Origin: Ralstonia soli
Lineage (GTDB): Bacteria > Pseudomonadota > Gammaproteobacteria > Burkholderiales > Burkholderiaceae
NCBI RefSeq assembly: GCF_023955655.1
Contig: NZ_JAMXHT010000001.1
Coordinates: 248,001 to 312,000, forward strand
Direction: 5' to 3'
Length of the DNA: 64,000 nt
Position numbers and translations under genes: made by a program
Shown: piece by piece, positions 8,506-16,029 of the stretch
Layout of the letters: each line of letters opens with the position of its first letter
How positions within the stretch are numbered: position 1 is the stretch's first letter
Notes under the pieces: generated by a model
Database searches by the model: none
Told to the model about the DNA's origin: nothing
Seen by the model: the letters and a program-made list of their open reading frames with translations, nothing else

Positions 8506-8625
8506 GCCGCTGCGTCCACAATGCTTGAACGCAGCGGCGCTGGTGCTCCCCTGCGTTTTTGTGGCGCCTTTTCCCCGGGGGACCAGAGGCGCAGCGCCCA
8601 CGTGTGCAGGGGCGCTTTTTTTTTT
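8506..8625 (+). ncRNA. Candidate structured RNA with competing hairpins and terminators
   Basis: Three plus-strand hairpins follow each other. A perfect 10-bp stem pairs 8506-8515 with 8529-8538. Its 3' arm overlaps the 5' arm of a second hairpin (8528-8534 with 8551-8557) that is followed by TTTTT, so the two are mutually exclusive, like an antiterminator and terminator. A third stem, 8594-8599 with 8610-8615, is followed by ten T residues and is a strong intrinsic terminator. No plus-strand gene lies directly upstream, so the simplest reading is the 3' end of a small RNA. Transcription is not shown by sequence alone. Confidence 0.4.
8594..8625 (+). terminator. Strong intrinsic terminator, plus strand
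   Basis: GCGCCC and GGGCGC pair around a 10-nt loop and run straight into ten T residues. It points along the plus strand, away from the defence operon and towards the end of the minus-strand gene at 8,781. Confidence 0.8.
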
Positions 8626-8780
8626 GGTTCATCGCGGATTACCAGGGAACACGGCGCGGATTTTGAGAAGAAGTCGTGGTCATCGCGGACACCGCAGGCC
8701 ATGCGCTCAGTCTCCTGGATCCGATTGTTGATGCCCGACGCCGCCAGCGAGTCACGCGCAGGACCGTTATTGAGGTTGCG

Positions 8781-9188
8781 CTACTCGGACCAGACCGCAT
8801 CGACCTCTCGCAGCAAGTGGCCCGCGAGGATGTAGTCCCCAAGCTTTTCCGCTTTTGCCTCCAACTTGGCCAGTTCGGCAGCCGGCAATCGGTCCAAGTC
8901 AAACTGACAGTAGAGGTTCCGCTGCCGGAAAGTGGCTTTCGCACGCGCAAGTCCAGAAACCAGTGCCGCTGGTGATTTGACTGCGATGCTCTCGTGGCCA
9001 CGGAACTCCACCCGAATCCCAACGGCTCCGCCGAGTCGGCCCAACTCAACAGCGTCCCGCCAGCCGGACTCATAGTCCAGTTCGACGGCCGCGACTCCGC
9101 CCTGCTCCAGCAGCCGCAGCGCTTCTTCCCTGGTACTAGCGCGCGCTGGTGCCAGCGTGGTACTCACCACGTCAATTCGCGAGGGCAT
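8781..9188 (-). CDS. Hypothetical protein
   Basis: Small soluble protein of 135 aa with no recognised family. It is predicted to be helical in its second half (LPAAELAKLEAKAEKLGDYILAGHLLREVDAVW) and slightly acidic, with no signal peptide or membrane segment. The start at 9188 is preferred over an in-frame ATG pair at 9215/9212 because AGGTGG lies at the right distance upstream. The codon pattern looks coding, and overlapping frames on either strand look random by comparison. Function unknown. It lies between the possible structured RNA and the LexA-boxed operon. Confidence 0.6.
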   Translation of the reverse strand: MPSRIDVVSTTLAPARASTREEALRLLEQGGVAAVELDYESGWRDAVELGRLGGAVGIRVEFRGHESIAVKSPAALVSGLARAKATFRQRNLYCQFDLDRLPAAELAKLEAKAEKLGDYILAGHLLREVDAVWSE

Positions 9189-9389
9189 GTGTGCCACCTG
9201 TTCTGTTCGCATCATCTTAGCTAGGGCGAACCCGTTCGGACTCGCACCGTTTAGTAAACGAAGTTGACTTCACCGAGGCTGACCGGCTCTCGTGAACGCG
9301 GGATGAACAACCGCTAGCTAGGCAGCGGCAGGAAGCGTAGTCATCACATTCCCACTGCCTCATTGACCAGACGCCGCCGGCCATCGATA

Positions 9390-9405
9390 CTGTACATACA
9401 TCCAG
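9390..9405 (+). promoter_or_regulatory. LexA (SOS) box
   Basis: CTG-N10-CAG with an alternating AT-type core (TACATACATC), matching the canonical proteobacterial LexA operator. It ends 9 bp before the ATG of the gene at 9,415, so LexA binding would block that promoter. The first product downstream with a known role is an SOS-response-associated peptidase, which fits. Confidence 0.75.
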
Positions 9406-9414
9406 TATTAGACC

Positions 9415-9735
9415 ATGGCAGCGCGTGACTTTCCAACCTCGGCAATCCAGCGTAAGAAGCTTTCTGCGGCTGCGCTGCGGGCCATATGGCAGCGCAACCC
9501 CTCGCCAGATGTGCGCGACTTGTTGTGGGAAATTTACCGCTTGCAGGACGTTGCCAGGCAAGCGTACGGCGTTGTCACTTTGGCTCGGATGTGGGGTATC
9601 GATAAGCCGTTTTTGGCGAGATTGAACGCGCTGGACTCGGCGTTGTTCGCCGAACCATGTTTGTGGGAGCGGCCACTTGATTGGTCGACAGAAGAAGTAC
9701 AGGCACTGAAGCGCCTGTCGCGCGACCGCCGATAG
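9415..9735 (+). CDS. Hypothetical SOS-linked protein, first of two paralogues
   Basis: Cytosolic protein of 106 aa, Arg-rich at the N-terminus, of unknown function. The segment RDLLWEIYRLQDV is clearly related to RRLLWEIRCLQIV in the next protein, so the two genes arose by duplication. It starts 10 bp after a LexA box and has no obvious ribosome site, suggesting a very short leader. The operon continues with the paralogue and an SRAP-family gene, pointing to a DNA-damage role by association only. Confidence 0.65.
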   Translation: MAARDFPTSAIQRKKLSAAALRAIWQRNPSPDVRDLLWEIYRLQDVARQAYGVVTLARMWGIDKPFLARLNALDSALFAEPCLWERPLDWSTEEVQALKRLSRDRR

Positions 9736-9758
9736 CCCGGCCAAGTTTGGGTCCCACA

Positions 9759-10118
9759 ATGACGTTTCCACTACGGCAACGCTTCCCAGCGCTCACCCGG
9801 AAGCGCTTGCGCGAGATTCAACTGCGGTATGGTCATGACCCGGTTATACGGCGCCTCCTATGGGAAATCAGGTGCCTGCAGATTGTCATCATGCGTGCAC
9901 GGCAGCTCGAACAGTCGATGCCGCCAGGTGAAGGCACAACCGACATAGGCATCATCCTTGGCTCCCTTCGCAGAGAGCTCGCGGCCGAGTCCTGGTTGCA
10001 GGAGTGGAGATGGACACGTGCGGAAAAATGCCACCGTGAAGAATGCCTACAATGGTCCATTGCTTCCTGGGTATGGGGAGGGGCGTCATGTGCACCAACT
10101 ACGCGCCGGCCAAGGTAG
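9759..10118 (+). CDS. Hypothetical SOS-linked protein, second paralogue
   Basis: Protein of 119 aa that shares the RLLWEI-x2-LQ core and a Trp-rich C-terminal part with the preceding gene. It starts 23 bp after that gene and overlaps the start of the SRAP gene by about 30 bases, so the three are probably co-transcribed from the LexA-boxed promoter. The last ~15 residues (GGASCAPTTRRPR) overlap the SRAP ribosome-binding region and look less conserved in character. Function unknown. Confidence 0.55.
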   Translation: MTFPLRQRFPALTRKRLREIQLRYGHDPVIRRLLWEIRCLQIVIMRARQLEQSMPPGEGTTDIGIILGSLRRELAAESWLQEWRWTRAEKCHREECLQWSIASWVWGGASCAPTTRRPR

Positions 10119-10793
10119 AACGCCTGAGGGTGCTTCTGGGCCTTGGCCCTCCGCTTGAGTACCCCCCCCCCCGAGACGTTCCCCGACTACGACTCACCGC
10201 TCATCCTCATCAACAAGGACGGCAAGCAGGACTGCGTCGTAGCAAACTTCGGATTTGCACCTGCCGAGTACGCTCGCTCAGGCATGCCCAATCCCGTGAA
10301 TGCGCGCGCGGAAACGGTCAGCACCAATCGCATGTTCGGGAAGTTCTGGCGAGCCTGCAACCTTTGCATCGTGCCGGTCGATGCCGTCTATGAGCCGTGC
10401 TATGAAACCGGCCACAACGTCCGGCACAAAATCTGGCTTAAGAGTGAAAGCGAGTTCGGCATCGCCGGCATCTGGCGCACCTGGGAGTCGCCTACCGGTG
10501 GGCCGCCGCGGTACACGTTCGCGATGCTGACACTGAACGCAGACGACCACGCCATCTTCAAGCGCATGCACAAGCCGACGAACCCGGACGGCTCTCCAAA
10601 GGAGAAGCGCGGGGTCGTCATGCTGACCAGAGACAAGTGGGACGACTGGCTTGCATGCCGGGACCCCGAGCTAGCGCGCAGCTTCTTGTCGCTATACCCA
10701 GCTGAGCTCATGGACGCGGCACCGGCTCCAGTTGAGCGAAAGACAACCAAGAAGCCACCAAAGGTACCACCCGAGAGTGGTGGCCTATTCTAG
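10088..10793 (+). pseudogene. SOS response-associated peptidase (SRAP/YedK), frameshifted at a C11 tract
   Basis: SRAP proteins trap abasic sites in single-stranded DNA by forming a thiazolidine with the N-terminal cysteine. The start MCTNYAPAKVERLR supplies that catalytic Cys2 in one frame, while the rest (from about PETFPDYDSPLILI to PESGGLF) is in the next frame. The switch falls in a run of eleven C at 10162-10172; ten C would restore a protein of about 234 aa. The body contains the usual SRAP region around PVDAVYEP. The ribosome site GGGGAGGGG precedes the ATG at 10088. It may be a real mutation, a phase-variable tract or a homopolymer sequencing error, so it is listed as broken with that caveat. 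Confidence 0.75.
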
Positions 10794-10870
10794 AGCGCCA
10801 ACTCGCAATAATTCTGAGCGGCAGCGGAGCAACGGGTATTCTCGCATGAGCGGTTTTATGCCCCCAAAGT

Positions 10871-11113
10871 CCCACCATTTGAGAGCACTACACTATCCTC
10901 AAAGAGATTCCTGCGGGCTTGAGCGACACCTTCGCACGGGACACAGCGAAGCAGCAGCAGTGGGCTGCCTTCTTGAAGAAAAATCGCCTGCCTGCGACGG
11001 ACCTCGCCCAGATCGTGGAATCGCTGCGCAACGGGTTCCAGCGCCTTCAAGCCCACTGTGCCACCTGCTCCGTTCAATCAAACGAACCACCGCTATATAC
11101 AGAAAGCTATTGA
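10871..11113 (+). pseudogene. Fragment resembling the C-terminus of an AbiEii-type nucleotidyltransferase
   Basis: An open stretch immediately after a stop codon reads HYTILKEIPAGLSDTFARD, then AKQQQWAAFLKKNRL and LAQIVESLRN. This recalls the C-terminal end of AbiEii/AbiGii-type toxin nucleotidyltransferases, which close with a similar Trp-containing helix and a final LAE(V/I)V segment. No ATG start or catalytic N-terminal part is present, so it is at most a remnant. The only near-start is a TTG at 10919. The assignment rests on remembered family similarity. Confidence 0.3.
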
Positions 11114-11657
11114 CCGGAGTGCTCAACATCCTTAATTTGCGCTCTTGGTATCGGGCACCTTGTTAAGTAATTCGCCCGGACAGCGTTGTGCTTGACCGCC
11201 CGATGCCTTCTTCTATCTCATAGGCATGAGGATGCATGCCGCCCGATGAACTGGGTCCGCACGTTACGCGCACTGCGTTGCTAGCGCTCCCAGAACCTCA
11301 GCGTCAAGCGTAAAGATTCTGTCTAGCCGACCCGAACCCAAGTCGGCCATCGACCAGAACGATAGGTCCACTACCGCTGACAGAAGCAGCCCCAGCGACA
11401 CAACACTTGAGCGGGAGCCACCCGGATCATTGAAGCTGCACCCACGATGCCGCAGCACCACGACACAATCTCTCTACTAAAAACTTTACTGTGGCACTCA
11501 AAGCCGGCATCAGGAGAAAATGCACTCTTCGCAGCAAGGCGAGAAAAATCGAGGCAGTGCCCTCTTCCGAATAGTGTGAAATCACCAGAACCGCATTCCT
11601 TTAGATCCTTGAATGGCATATGCTTTGCATTCCGACGCCACTCAACACAGGAAAACC
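11114..11657. other. Non-coding stretch upstream of hns-like gene
   Basis: About 540 bp without a supported gene. It has visibly lower G+C than the backbone. It must contain the promoter of the H-NS-like gene at 11,658; TTGAAT at 11,609-11,614 is a possible -35 but no good -10 partner is evident. Nothing else recognised. Confidence 0.5.
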
Positions 11658-11945
11658 ATGCCGAGCTACAAAGAGCTACTCGCTCAAAAGGCCAAGCTTG
11701 AAGAGCAACTCGAAGCAGTTCGCGTCAAAGAACTTGAGCAGATCATTGCTCATGTCAAGCAAGCCATTTCTGACTACGGTCTGACAGCCGAGGACATCGG
11801 CCTGGCATCGAAGGGGAAAGCAAAGGCAAAGCGCACTGTTGCCCCGAAATACCGTGACCCAAAAACTGGCGCCACCTGGACCGGTCGAGGCCGCGCGCCC
11901 GCCTGGATCGCAGGCAAGAACTATGAGCGCTTCTCGATTGCCTGA
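11658..11945 (+). CDS. H-NS family nucleoid protein (first copy)
   Basis: DNA-binding nucleoid protein of 95 aa that would silence AT-rich, usually acquired, DNA. Residues 1-45 form the dimerising coiled coil (MPSYKELLAQKAKLEEQLEA onward) and residues 63-84 carry the H-NS DNA-binding motif (YRDPKTGATWTGRGRAPAWI). The linker is Lys/Ala-rich. The start at 11658 follows an AGGAAAA site; an in-frame upstream ATG at 11613 has no such signal. A strong terminator follows. A second, divergent copy lies convergently 350 bp downstream. H-NS genes of this short form are common on plasmids and islands of Burkholderiaceae. Confidence 0.9.
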   Translation: MPSYKELLAQKAKLEEQLEAVRVKELEQIIAHVKQAISDYGLTAEDIGLASKGKAKAKRTVAPKYRDPKTGATWTGRGRAPAWIAGKNYERFSIA

Positions 11946-11967
11946 ATGCAGGCGCGATCAAAGATAC

Positions 11968-11992
11968 AAAGCCCGCATAGTGCGGGCTTTCT
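11968..11992 (+). terminator. Intrinsic terminator after hns-like gene
   Basis: A perfect 10-bp stem (AAAGCCCGCA / TGCGGGCTTT) with a 3-nt loop, followed by a pyrimidine-rich tail. It starts 22 bp after the stop codon at 11,945. Confidence 0.85.
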
Positions 11993-12293
11993 TCTTTGTC
12001 GTCGTTACCTTCTTACGCCGATGACCTTGAGACCAAGTGAACCGGCAGACCACCATACCCGTTGAAAAGATCAACGAAATTAACAAAGCAATCTCCCGAA
12101 AAGGCTCGATGAACAGGGAGACGCTTCACAGGCGGCAATAAGGGGGCAGTGTACTTCGATGCCGACCGTCCAATTCTTGGGAAGGTGGATGCGAGCGGCG
12201 CCGATGGTCGAGGTTGGGCGCACGCGCTTTGCGCCCGTCGAGCCGCCGGCGCAAACAGGCAACAGCAGCTCGACCTGTACATACGAGGGGGCG
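11993..12293. other. Spacer between convergent H-NS genes
   Basis: About 300 bp with no gene that looks coding in any frame. The first part is AT-rich and the second GC-rich. No recognisable site apart from the terminator at its left edge. Confidence 0.5.
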
Positions 12294-12587
12294 TTACGCT
12301 TCGATCAGGAAGCGGTTGCGATTCTTGCCAAGCCATGCAGGAGCCCGGCCACGGCCCGACCATGTGGCGCCCGTCTTCGGGTTCCGATACTTGGCCGGCA
12401 CGATCGACTTGGCTTGCCCATTCTTGGCGGGGAGCGCCTTGAAACCAATATCGGATGCGGTCAGACCGTAAGCTTCAACAATCTCGCGAGCTCGCGCAAT
12501 CGCCGCTGCCTTTTCGGCACGGTGCGCTGCCTCGATCTGCAATTCGAGCCTAGCTCTTTGCGCCAGAAGCTGTTTGTACGTTGCCAC
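12294..12587 (-). CDS. H-NS family nucleoid protein (second copy)
   Basis: Second H-NS-type protein, 97 aa, in convergent orientation to the first. It has the same layout: an N-terminal coiled coil (ATYKQLLAQRARLELQIEAA) and a C-terminal DNA-binding motif (YRNPKTGATWSGRGRAPAWL). The start is taken as GTG at 12587, because the family begins at this point and GGGGG lies just upstream. The open frame extends to 12641 without matching family sequence. The two copies differ throughout the coiled coil, so they are diverged paralogues and could form heterodimers or have different partners. Confidence 0.85.
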   Translation of the reverse strand: MATYKQLLAQRARLELQIEAAHRAEKAAAIARAREIVEAYGLTASDIGFKALPAKNGQAKSIVPAKYRNPKTGATWSGRGRAPAWLGKNRNRFLIEA

Positions 12588-12698
12588 GCTACCCCCGTTT
12601 TTATGTGAGCGGCAAGGATAGCCGATGTCACCCTCATCCAACTGTCGAACGCGCGCACGCCCTTCGCCAGCTTCTTAGGCAAAAGGGCTCGACGCTGT

Positions 12699-13799
12699 TC
12701 AGTTTTGCCAAACTGGGCTAAACACCCGATGGGCAAGTTCGTTGGTAACGATGAGGTTCACCCCACAGACAGTCCCGCCGTCACTCAACCGGCACAGGCG
12801 CGCAAAGGTCGCATGCGCAGCACCTGAAATACTCCTTGGATCGCTCAGCCAATCCTTGATGTATCTCATGCAGAAGCCGCCAATGACGTCCGCCAACTGG
12901 AGGCCGATGGAGTCGTGGGACTTCGCGAAAGTCAGTGACGCCGTCGAACTGAAGTTGTAGTCCGCATGCGGTGTGAAGAAGTTGGCCGCCTGATCGCCAA
13001 GCGCCTCGGTCGCCTGCTTGTTGTTGGCCAGGATCTGATCGAATTGCAGCTGCTCGTCATGCACCAACTCGATCGCCGAGAGGTCTCGTTGGTAGTGAAG
13101 GTTGATTCGGGCGTAAATATTCGTGAGCGACGACAAATTCGGCAGCATGGAAACGGGCTTGCCGCGCTTGCCAATGTCCGGTGATGGCAGGAAATTCGAG
13201 TACGCACCGGGACCTTCCTCGGCAAGCATCTCTTCATAGTCGCTCAATGACAGTCTCGTCATCTCACGGCACGCCGAACAGGCTTCGCTTCCCTGATGCC
13301 GATCCAAAAACTCCAGCAATGTTCCGAATGACGAACGTACCGTTGCATCGGTCGGTGTCCGGCAGGCTGCGATGAATGCGTCGAACACCTCCACCGGCGC
13401 AGTGTCATAGAGGAAGTCCGCCAGTGCGTTCTGGACCACGTGTGCTCCTGGTTCGGCCAGAATGCCGGAACTTGGAGGCAGTACGTGGCTATTGACGATG
13501 TTGGTCACCACAAAGAACTTCTTGTCGACCACTTCGATGAAGCACGGTGAAGTGCGATCACAAATGGCGTCGACAAGGTCACGGACAAACTCTGGCTGGC
13601 CCGTCAGAGATTTGGACTTCAACTCGCCAGCCGGGATGCGGTGCGCAGCCCTAATTTCCTCGACGACCGCAGCGATCGCTTCCTGGTCGTGCAAACCGAG
13701 GGCGGCAAGTGCAAAGGTCGGCTGACCGTCGAAGTCGTATGCCTTGCCGGAGTTGGTGGCGCCACCAGTATTCCCGCTCTCATCGATGTAGAACTTCAT
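12699..13799 (-). CDS. DUF3800 domain protein
   Basis: Protein of 366 aa beginning MKFYIDESGNTGG, the hallmark of DUF3800, a domain with a predicted RNase H-like fold. The C-terminal part has the matching IGLQLADVIGGF motif. DUF3800 genes are frequent on mobile and defence islands but have no firmly established reaction. Acidic residues in YIDES and QLAD could form a metal site (inference). The start at 13799 matches the domain's N-terminus; the longer open frame adds 24 unrelated residues. It lies 94 bp downstream of the AbiTii-like gene on the same strand and probably shares its transcript. Confidence 0.8.
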   Translation of the reverse strand: MKFYIDESGNTGGATNSGKAYDFDGQPTFALAALGLHDQEAIAAVVEEIRAAHRIPAGELKSKSLTGQPEFVRDLVDAICDRTSPCFIEVVDKKFFVVTNIVNSHVLPPSSGILAEPGAHVVQNALADFLYDTAPVEVFDAFIAACRTPTDATVRSSFGTLLEFLDRHQGSEACSACREMTRLSLSDYEEMLAEEGPGAYSNFLPSPDIGKRGKPVSMLPNLSSLTNIYARINLHYQRDLSAIELVHDEQLQFDQILANNKQATEALGDQAANFFTPHADYNFSSTASLTFAKSHDSIGLQLADVIGGFCMRYIKDWLSDPRSISGAAHATFARLCRLSDGGTVCGVNLIVTNELAHRVFSPVWQN

Positions 13800-13893
13800 A
13801 GTTCGGCTCGGTTGTCGTTTGACTGTGTTTGCAGGCGAATGACCGCGAGGGCGGTAACAAGGGTCCCGCACGCCAGACTATGGACAACTCGCC

Positions 13894-14802
13894 CTATTGG
13901 CCAAGGTAGCCTGCGATCGCCTGAGCGATACCTCCGGCAATCGCCTCGACGCCAACTCCCGCCGCCTTGTTCAACGCCTTACCGACCAGTTGGCCAATCC
14001 ATGATTTTGATTTCTCGGTCGTGCCAGACCCGGCTGCACGTTCTTCGTCGAGATCGTGTTTGAGGCCGGCAAGATCGGCCTCCAATAGTCCAAACGACTG
14101 CAGGTAGAGGCGCAGCGCCTCCCAATCGCCCTGCCCGACCTGGACATTGGCTGTCTGCGTGACGCCCGTGCTTGCGTTGGCCAGGTTGCCGACGTTGCCC
14201 CCGATATGGGTATTGAAGATCTGAGTCAATCGTTCCTCACTGATCGGTTTCGAACCTACCGGAAGCTCACCTGCATCTGGGCGCAACTTTTCGACCTCAA
14301 TGGCATAGCTCAGCACGGCCGTCTTGACGCAATCGAGCAGCCGGTCGATTGCCCCAATGGGCACCTCCATCCACGCCGCCACGCATTGCATGTCGCGGGT
14401 CAGCTTTGATGCATATTTGATTGCCAACGCGACGTTCCAGTCCATCTTGACTGAAGATGGCTTTTTTCCTTGGACGAGATTTTCGTAGGTGCTGACAGCC
14501 TGCCCCATCTGCGCAACGGCGTGCCCTCCCCGCAAATGTTCGGGCAGCACGGTGACCGGCACCTGCAGCTTGGGTGCATTCATCCCAAACGGCCCAACGA
14601 AGCTGCCGTAGGACACGACAGGTGTCACCCGGTAGGGCGGCAACTCCGCGCCTTCCGGATAGCCGCGCAACTCCCAATCCACCCACTGCTCAAGCTGAGT
14701 ATGCCCCACGCGCGAGGCCAGCAGCTTGCACTTACGCAGCAAGGACGAAACGCTCGTCGACGGATCGATCGCGTCGGCTTGAATGCTGCGAATTAGCGAC
14801 AT
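13894..14802 (-). CDS. AbiTii-like domain protein, possible abortive-infection component
   Basis: Protein of 302 aa. The first ~50 residues (MSLIRSIQADAIDPSTSVSS ... LEQWVDWELRGYP) match the AbiTii N-terminal domain found in abortive-infection and related defence proteins. A middle region is followed by a Gly/Asn-rich stretch (HIGGNVGNLANAST). A final ~33-residue Gly/Ala-rich hydrophobic segment (GKALNKAAGVGVEAIAGG onward) looks able to insert in a membrane. No catalytic motif is recognised. Together with the DUF3800 gene downstream it forms a candidate two-gene defence unit. Function is inferred from the domain name and location. Confidence 0.7.
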   Translation of the reverse strand: MSLIRSIQADAIDPSTSVSSLLRKCKLLASRVGHTQLEQWVDWELRGYPEGAELPPYRVTPVVSYGSFVGPFGMNAPKLQVPVTVLPEHLRGGHAVAQMGQAVSTYENLVQGKKPSSVKMDWNVALAIKYASKLTRDMQCVAAWMEVPIGAIDRLLDCVKTAVLSYAIEVEKLRPDAGELPVGSKPISEERLTQIFNTHIGGNVGNLANASTGVTQTANVQVGQGDWEALRLYLQSFGLLEADLAGLKHDLDEERAAGSGTTEKSKSWIGQLVGKALNKAAGVGVEAIAGGIAQAIAGYLGQ

Positions 14803-14973
14803 GCGGTGCTCCGGTCACAGTTGGCTGCCGGAATTCTACGCCCACGCGACCTCAGACCCGCGCAGGTCAGGCACGGACACTCCAATGCGGCAATGGACCT
14901 GGATTGCAGGCAGTTGCTTGGCATATCGATCATAGATCACACGGAAAGCATCAAACTCTTCACATGCTGGCAA

Positions 14974-15030
14974 TTCGTATCGTATCGTATAAAATACAAT
15001 ACGATATCAATCGCGGACGTTCATACGATA
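14974..15030. promoter_or_regulatory. Clustered ATCGTAT/ATACGAT repeats upstream of kfrA-like gene
   Basis: The heptamer ATCGTAT occurs at 14979-14985 and 14984-14990, and its inverse ATACGAT at 14999-15005 and 15023-15029; a further CGTAT lies at 14976-14980. They sit immediately before the ATG at 15,035, where KfrA-type proteins are known to bind and repress their own promoters. The arrangement suggests cooperative binding of a dimeric regulator. Confidence 0.6.
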
Positions 15031-15034
15031 CGAA

Positions 15035-15928
15035 ATGGCACGCCAAGGGATTTCCTACGAGCAGGTTGTCGATGCCGCCAAGGCACTGGTCGCCGAGCAA
15101 CTCAAGCCGACGCTCAGCGCGGTACGTGAGCGGCTGGGCAGCGGTAGCATGAATACGATCCACCGCCACCTGACTGCTTGGCAGGATCAGCAAAAGCCTG
15201 CCGCGCGCAAGATCGGCGATCCGAACCCCCGCCTATTGGCCGCACTGGGCACCGAGTTGTCGCGCGTGGCCGATGACGCTGCGGCCGACGCAGAGGCCGC
15301 CCTGGCGCAGGTCATGAGTGAAAACGCGGTGCTGGCCAGCACCGGCGAGGCGCTTGAAGCCGAACGCGATGCCCTGACGCAGGAACTGCAGCAGGTTGCG
15401 ACAGAGCGCGACAAGCTTGCCGGCAAGGCAGCGGAACAGGCCGCAGAGATCGAGCGCTTGAATGCGGAGTCGGAGAGGGAGCGCGGCGAACTTGCCTCCG
15501 TTCGTCGGGCGCTCGCGCAAGTGGAGTTGCGCCTGGAAGCCCTGCCACACTTGGAGCGCGAACTGAGCGAGTTACGCGCCCAACTGGCTGCGGAACAGGC
15601 TGCTCGGGTCACAGCCGACCGCACTGCCGCCGTCGCCGAAGCCCAGCGTGACGCCGCCGACATCGCCCGTATTCAGGCCAACGAACGCTTGGCCAACGCC
15701 GAATCGCGCGAGCACCAGGTGCGTGCCCAACTGGCCGAAGCGCAGGCGGCGCATGAGCGCACCCGCGAGAAGCTGACCGAGGTCGTTGGCCTCGAGGCAG
15801 GTGCTCAGGCCGAGTTGAGAATGCTACGCGAGCAGCTTGAGGCCGCGAAGCCGACGCCAGAGTCGGCACCAGATCAGCAGACCGGTCAACCGCCAAGCAA
15901 ACCGGCAACACGGCGCAAGGGAGCGTAG
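15035..15928 (+). CDS. KfrA-like DNA-binding coiled-coil protein
   Basis: Protein of 297 aa with an N-terminal KfrA-type DNA-binding domain (ISYEQVVDAAKALVAEQLKP, SGSMNTIHRHL) and a long uninterrupted coiled coil from about residue 75 to 265, ending in a basic tail. On plasmids KfrA binds its own operator and forms filaments that help segregation or copy control. Here it stands alone, without parAB or rep. Operator-like repeats directly precede it, so autoregulation is likely. A plasmid-derived gene on an island is the simplest reading; a phage-type nucleoid role is also possible. Confidence 0.8.
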   Translation: MARQGISYEQVVDAAKALVAEQLKPTLSAVRERLGSGSMNTIHRHLTAWQDQQKPAARKIGDPNPRLLAALGTELSRVADDAAADAEAALAQVMSENAVLASTGEALEAERDALTQELQQVATERDKLAGKAAEQAAEIERLNAESERERGELASVRRALAQVELRLEALPHLERELSELRAQLAAEQAARVTADRTAAVAEAQRDAADIARIQANERLANAESREHQVRAQLAEAQAAHERTREKLTEVVGLEAGAQAELRMLREQLEAAKPTPESAPDQQTGQPPSKPATRRKGA

Positions 15929-16029
15929 CAACGCTGCTTACCTACCAACTGGGTGGCGCAGCTCCCTGTATTGCGCCCTGACTGCCGATCAGACTTTCCC
16001 CTCGCCCTCTTTACTCCCGGAGTCATCGC

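Noticed and set aside
8252-8632. Minus-strand open frame of 126 codons
   Set aside because: It begins inside the T-tract of the plus-strand terminator and reads through the hairpins; the composition (many Arg, Cys, His) is not protein-like and no ribosome site is present.
8676-8975. Plus-strand open frame of 99 codons opposite the hypothetical gene at 8,781-9,188
   Set aside because: The codon pattern favours the minus-strand gene; this frame looks like its shadow.
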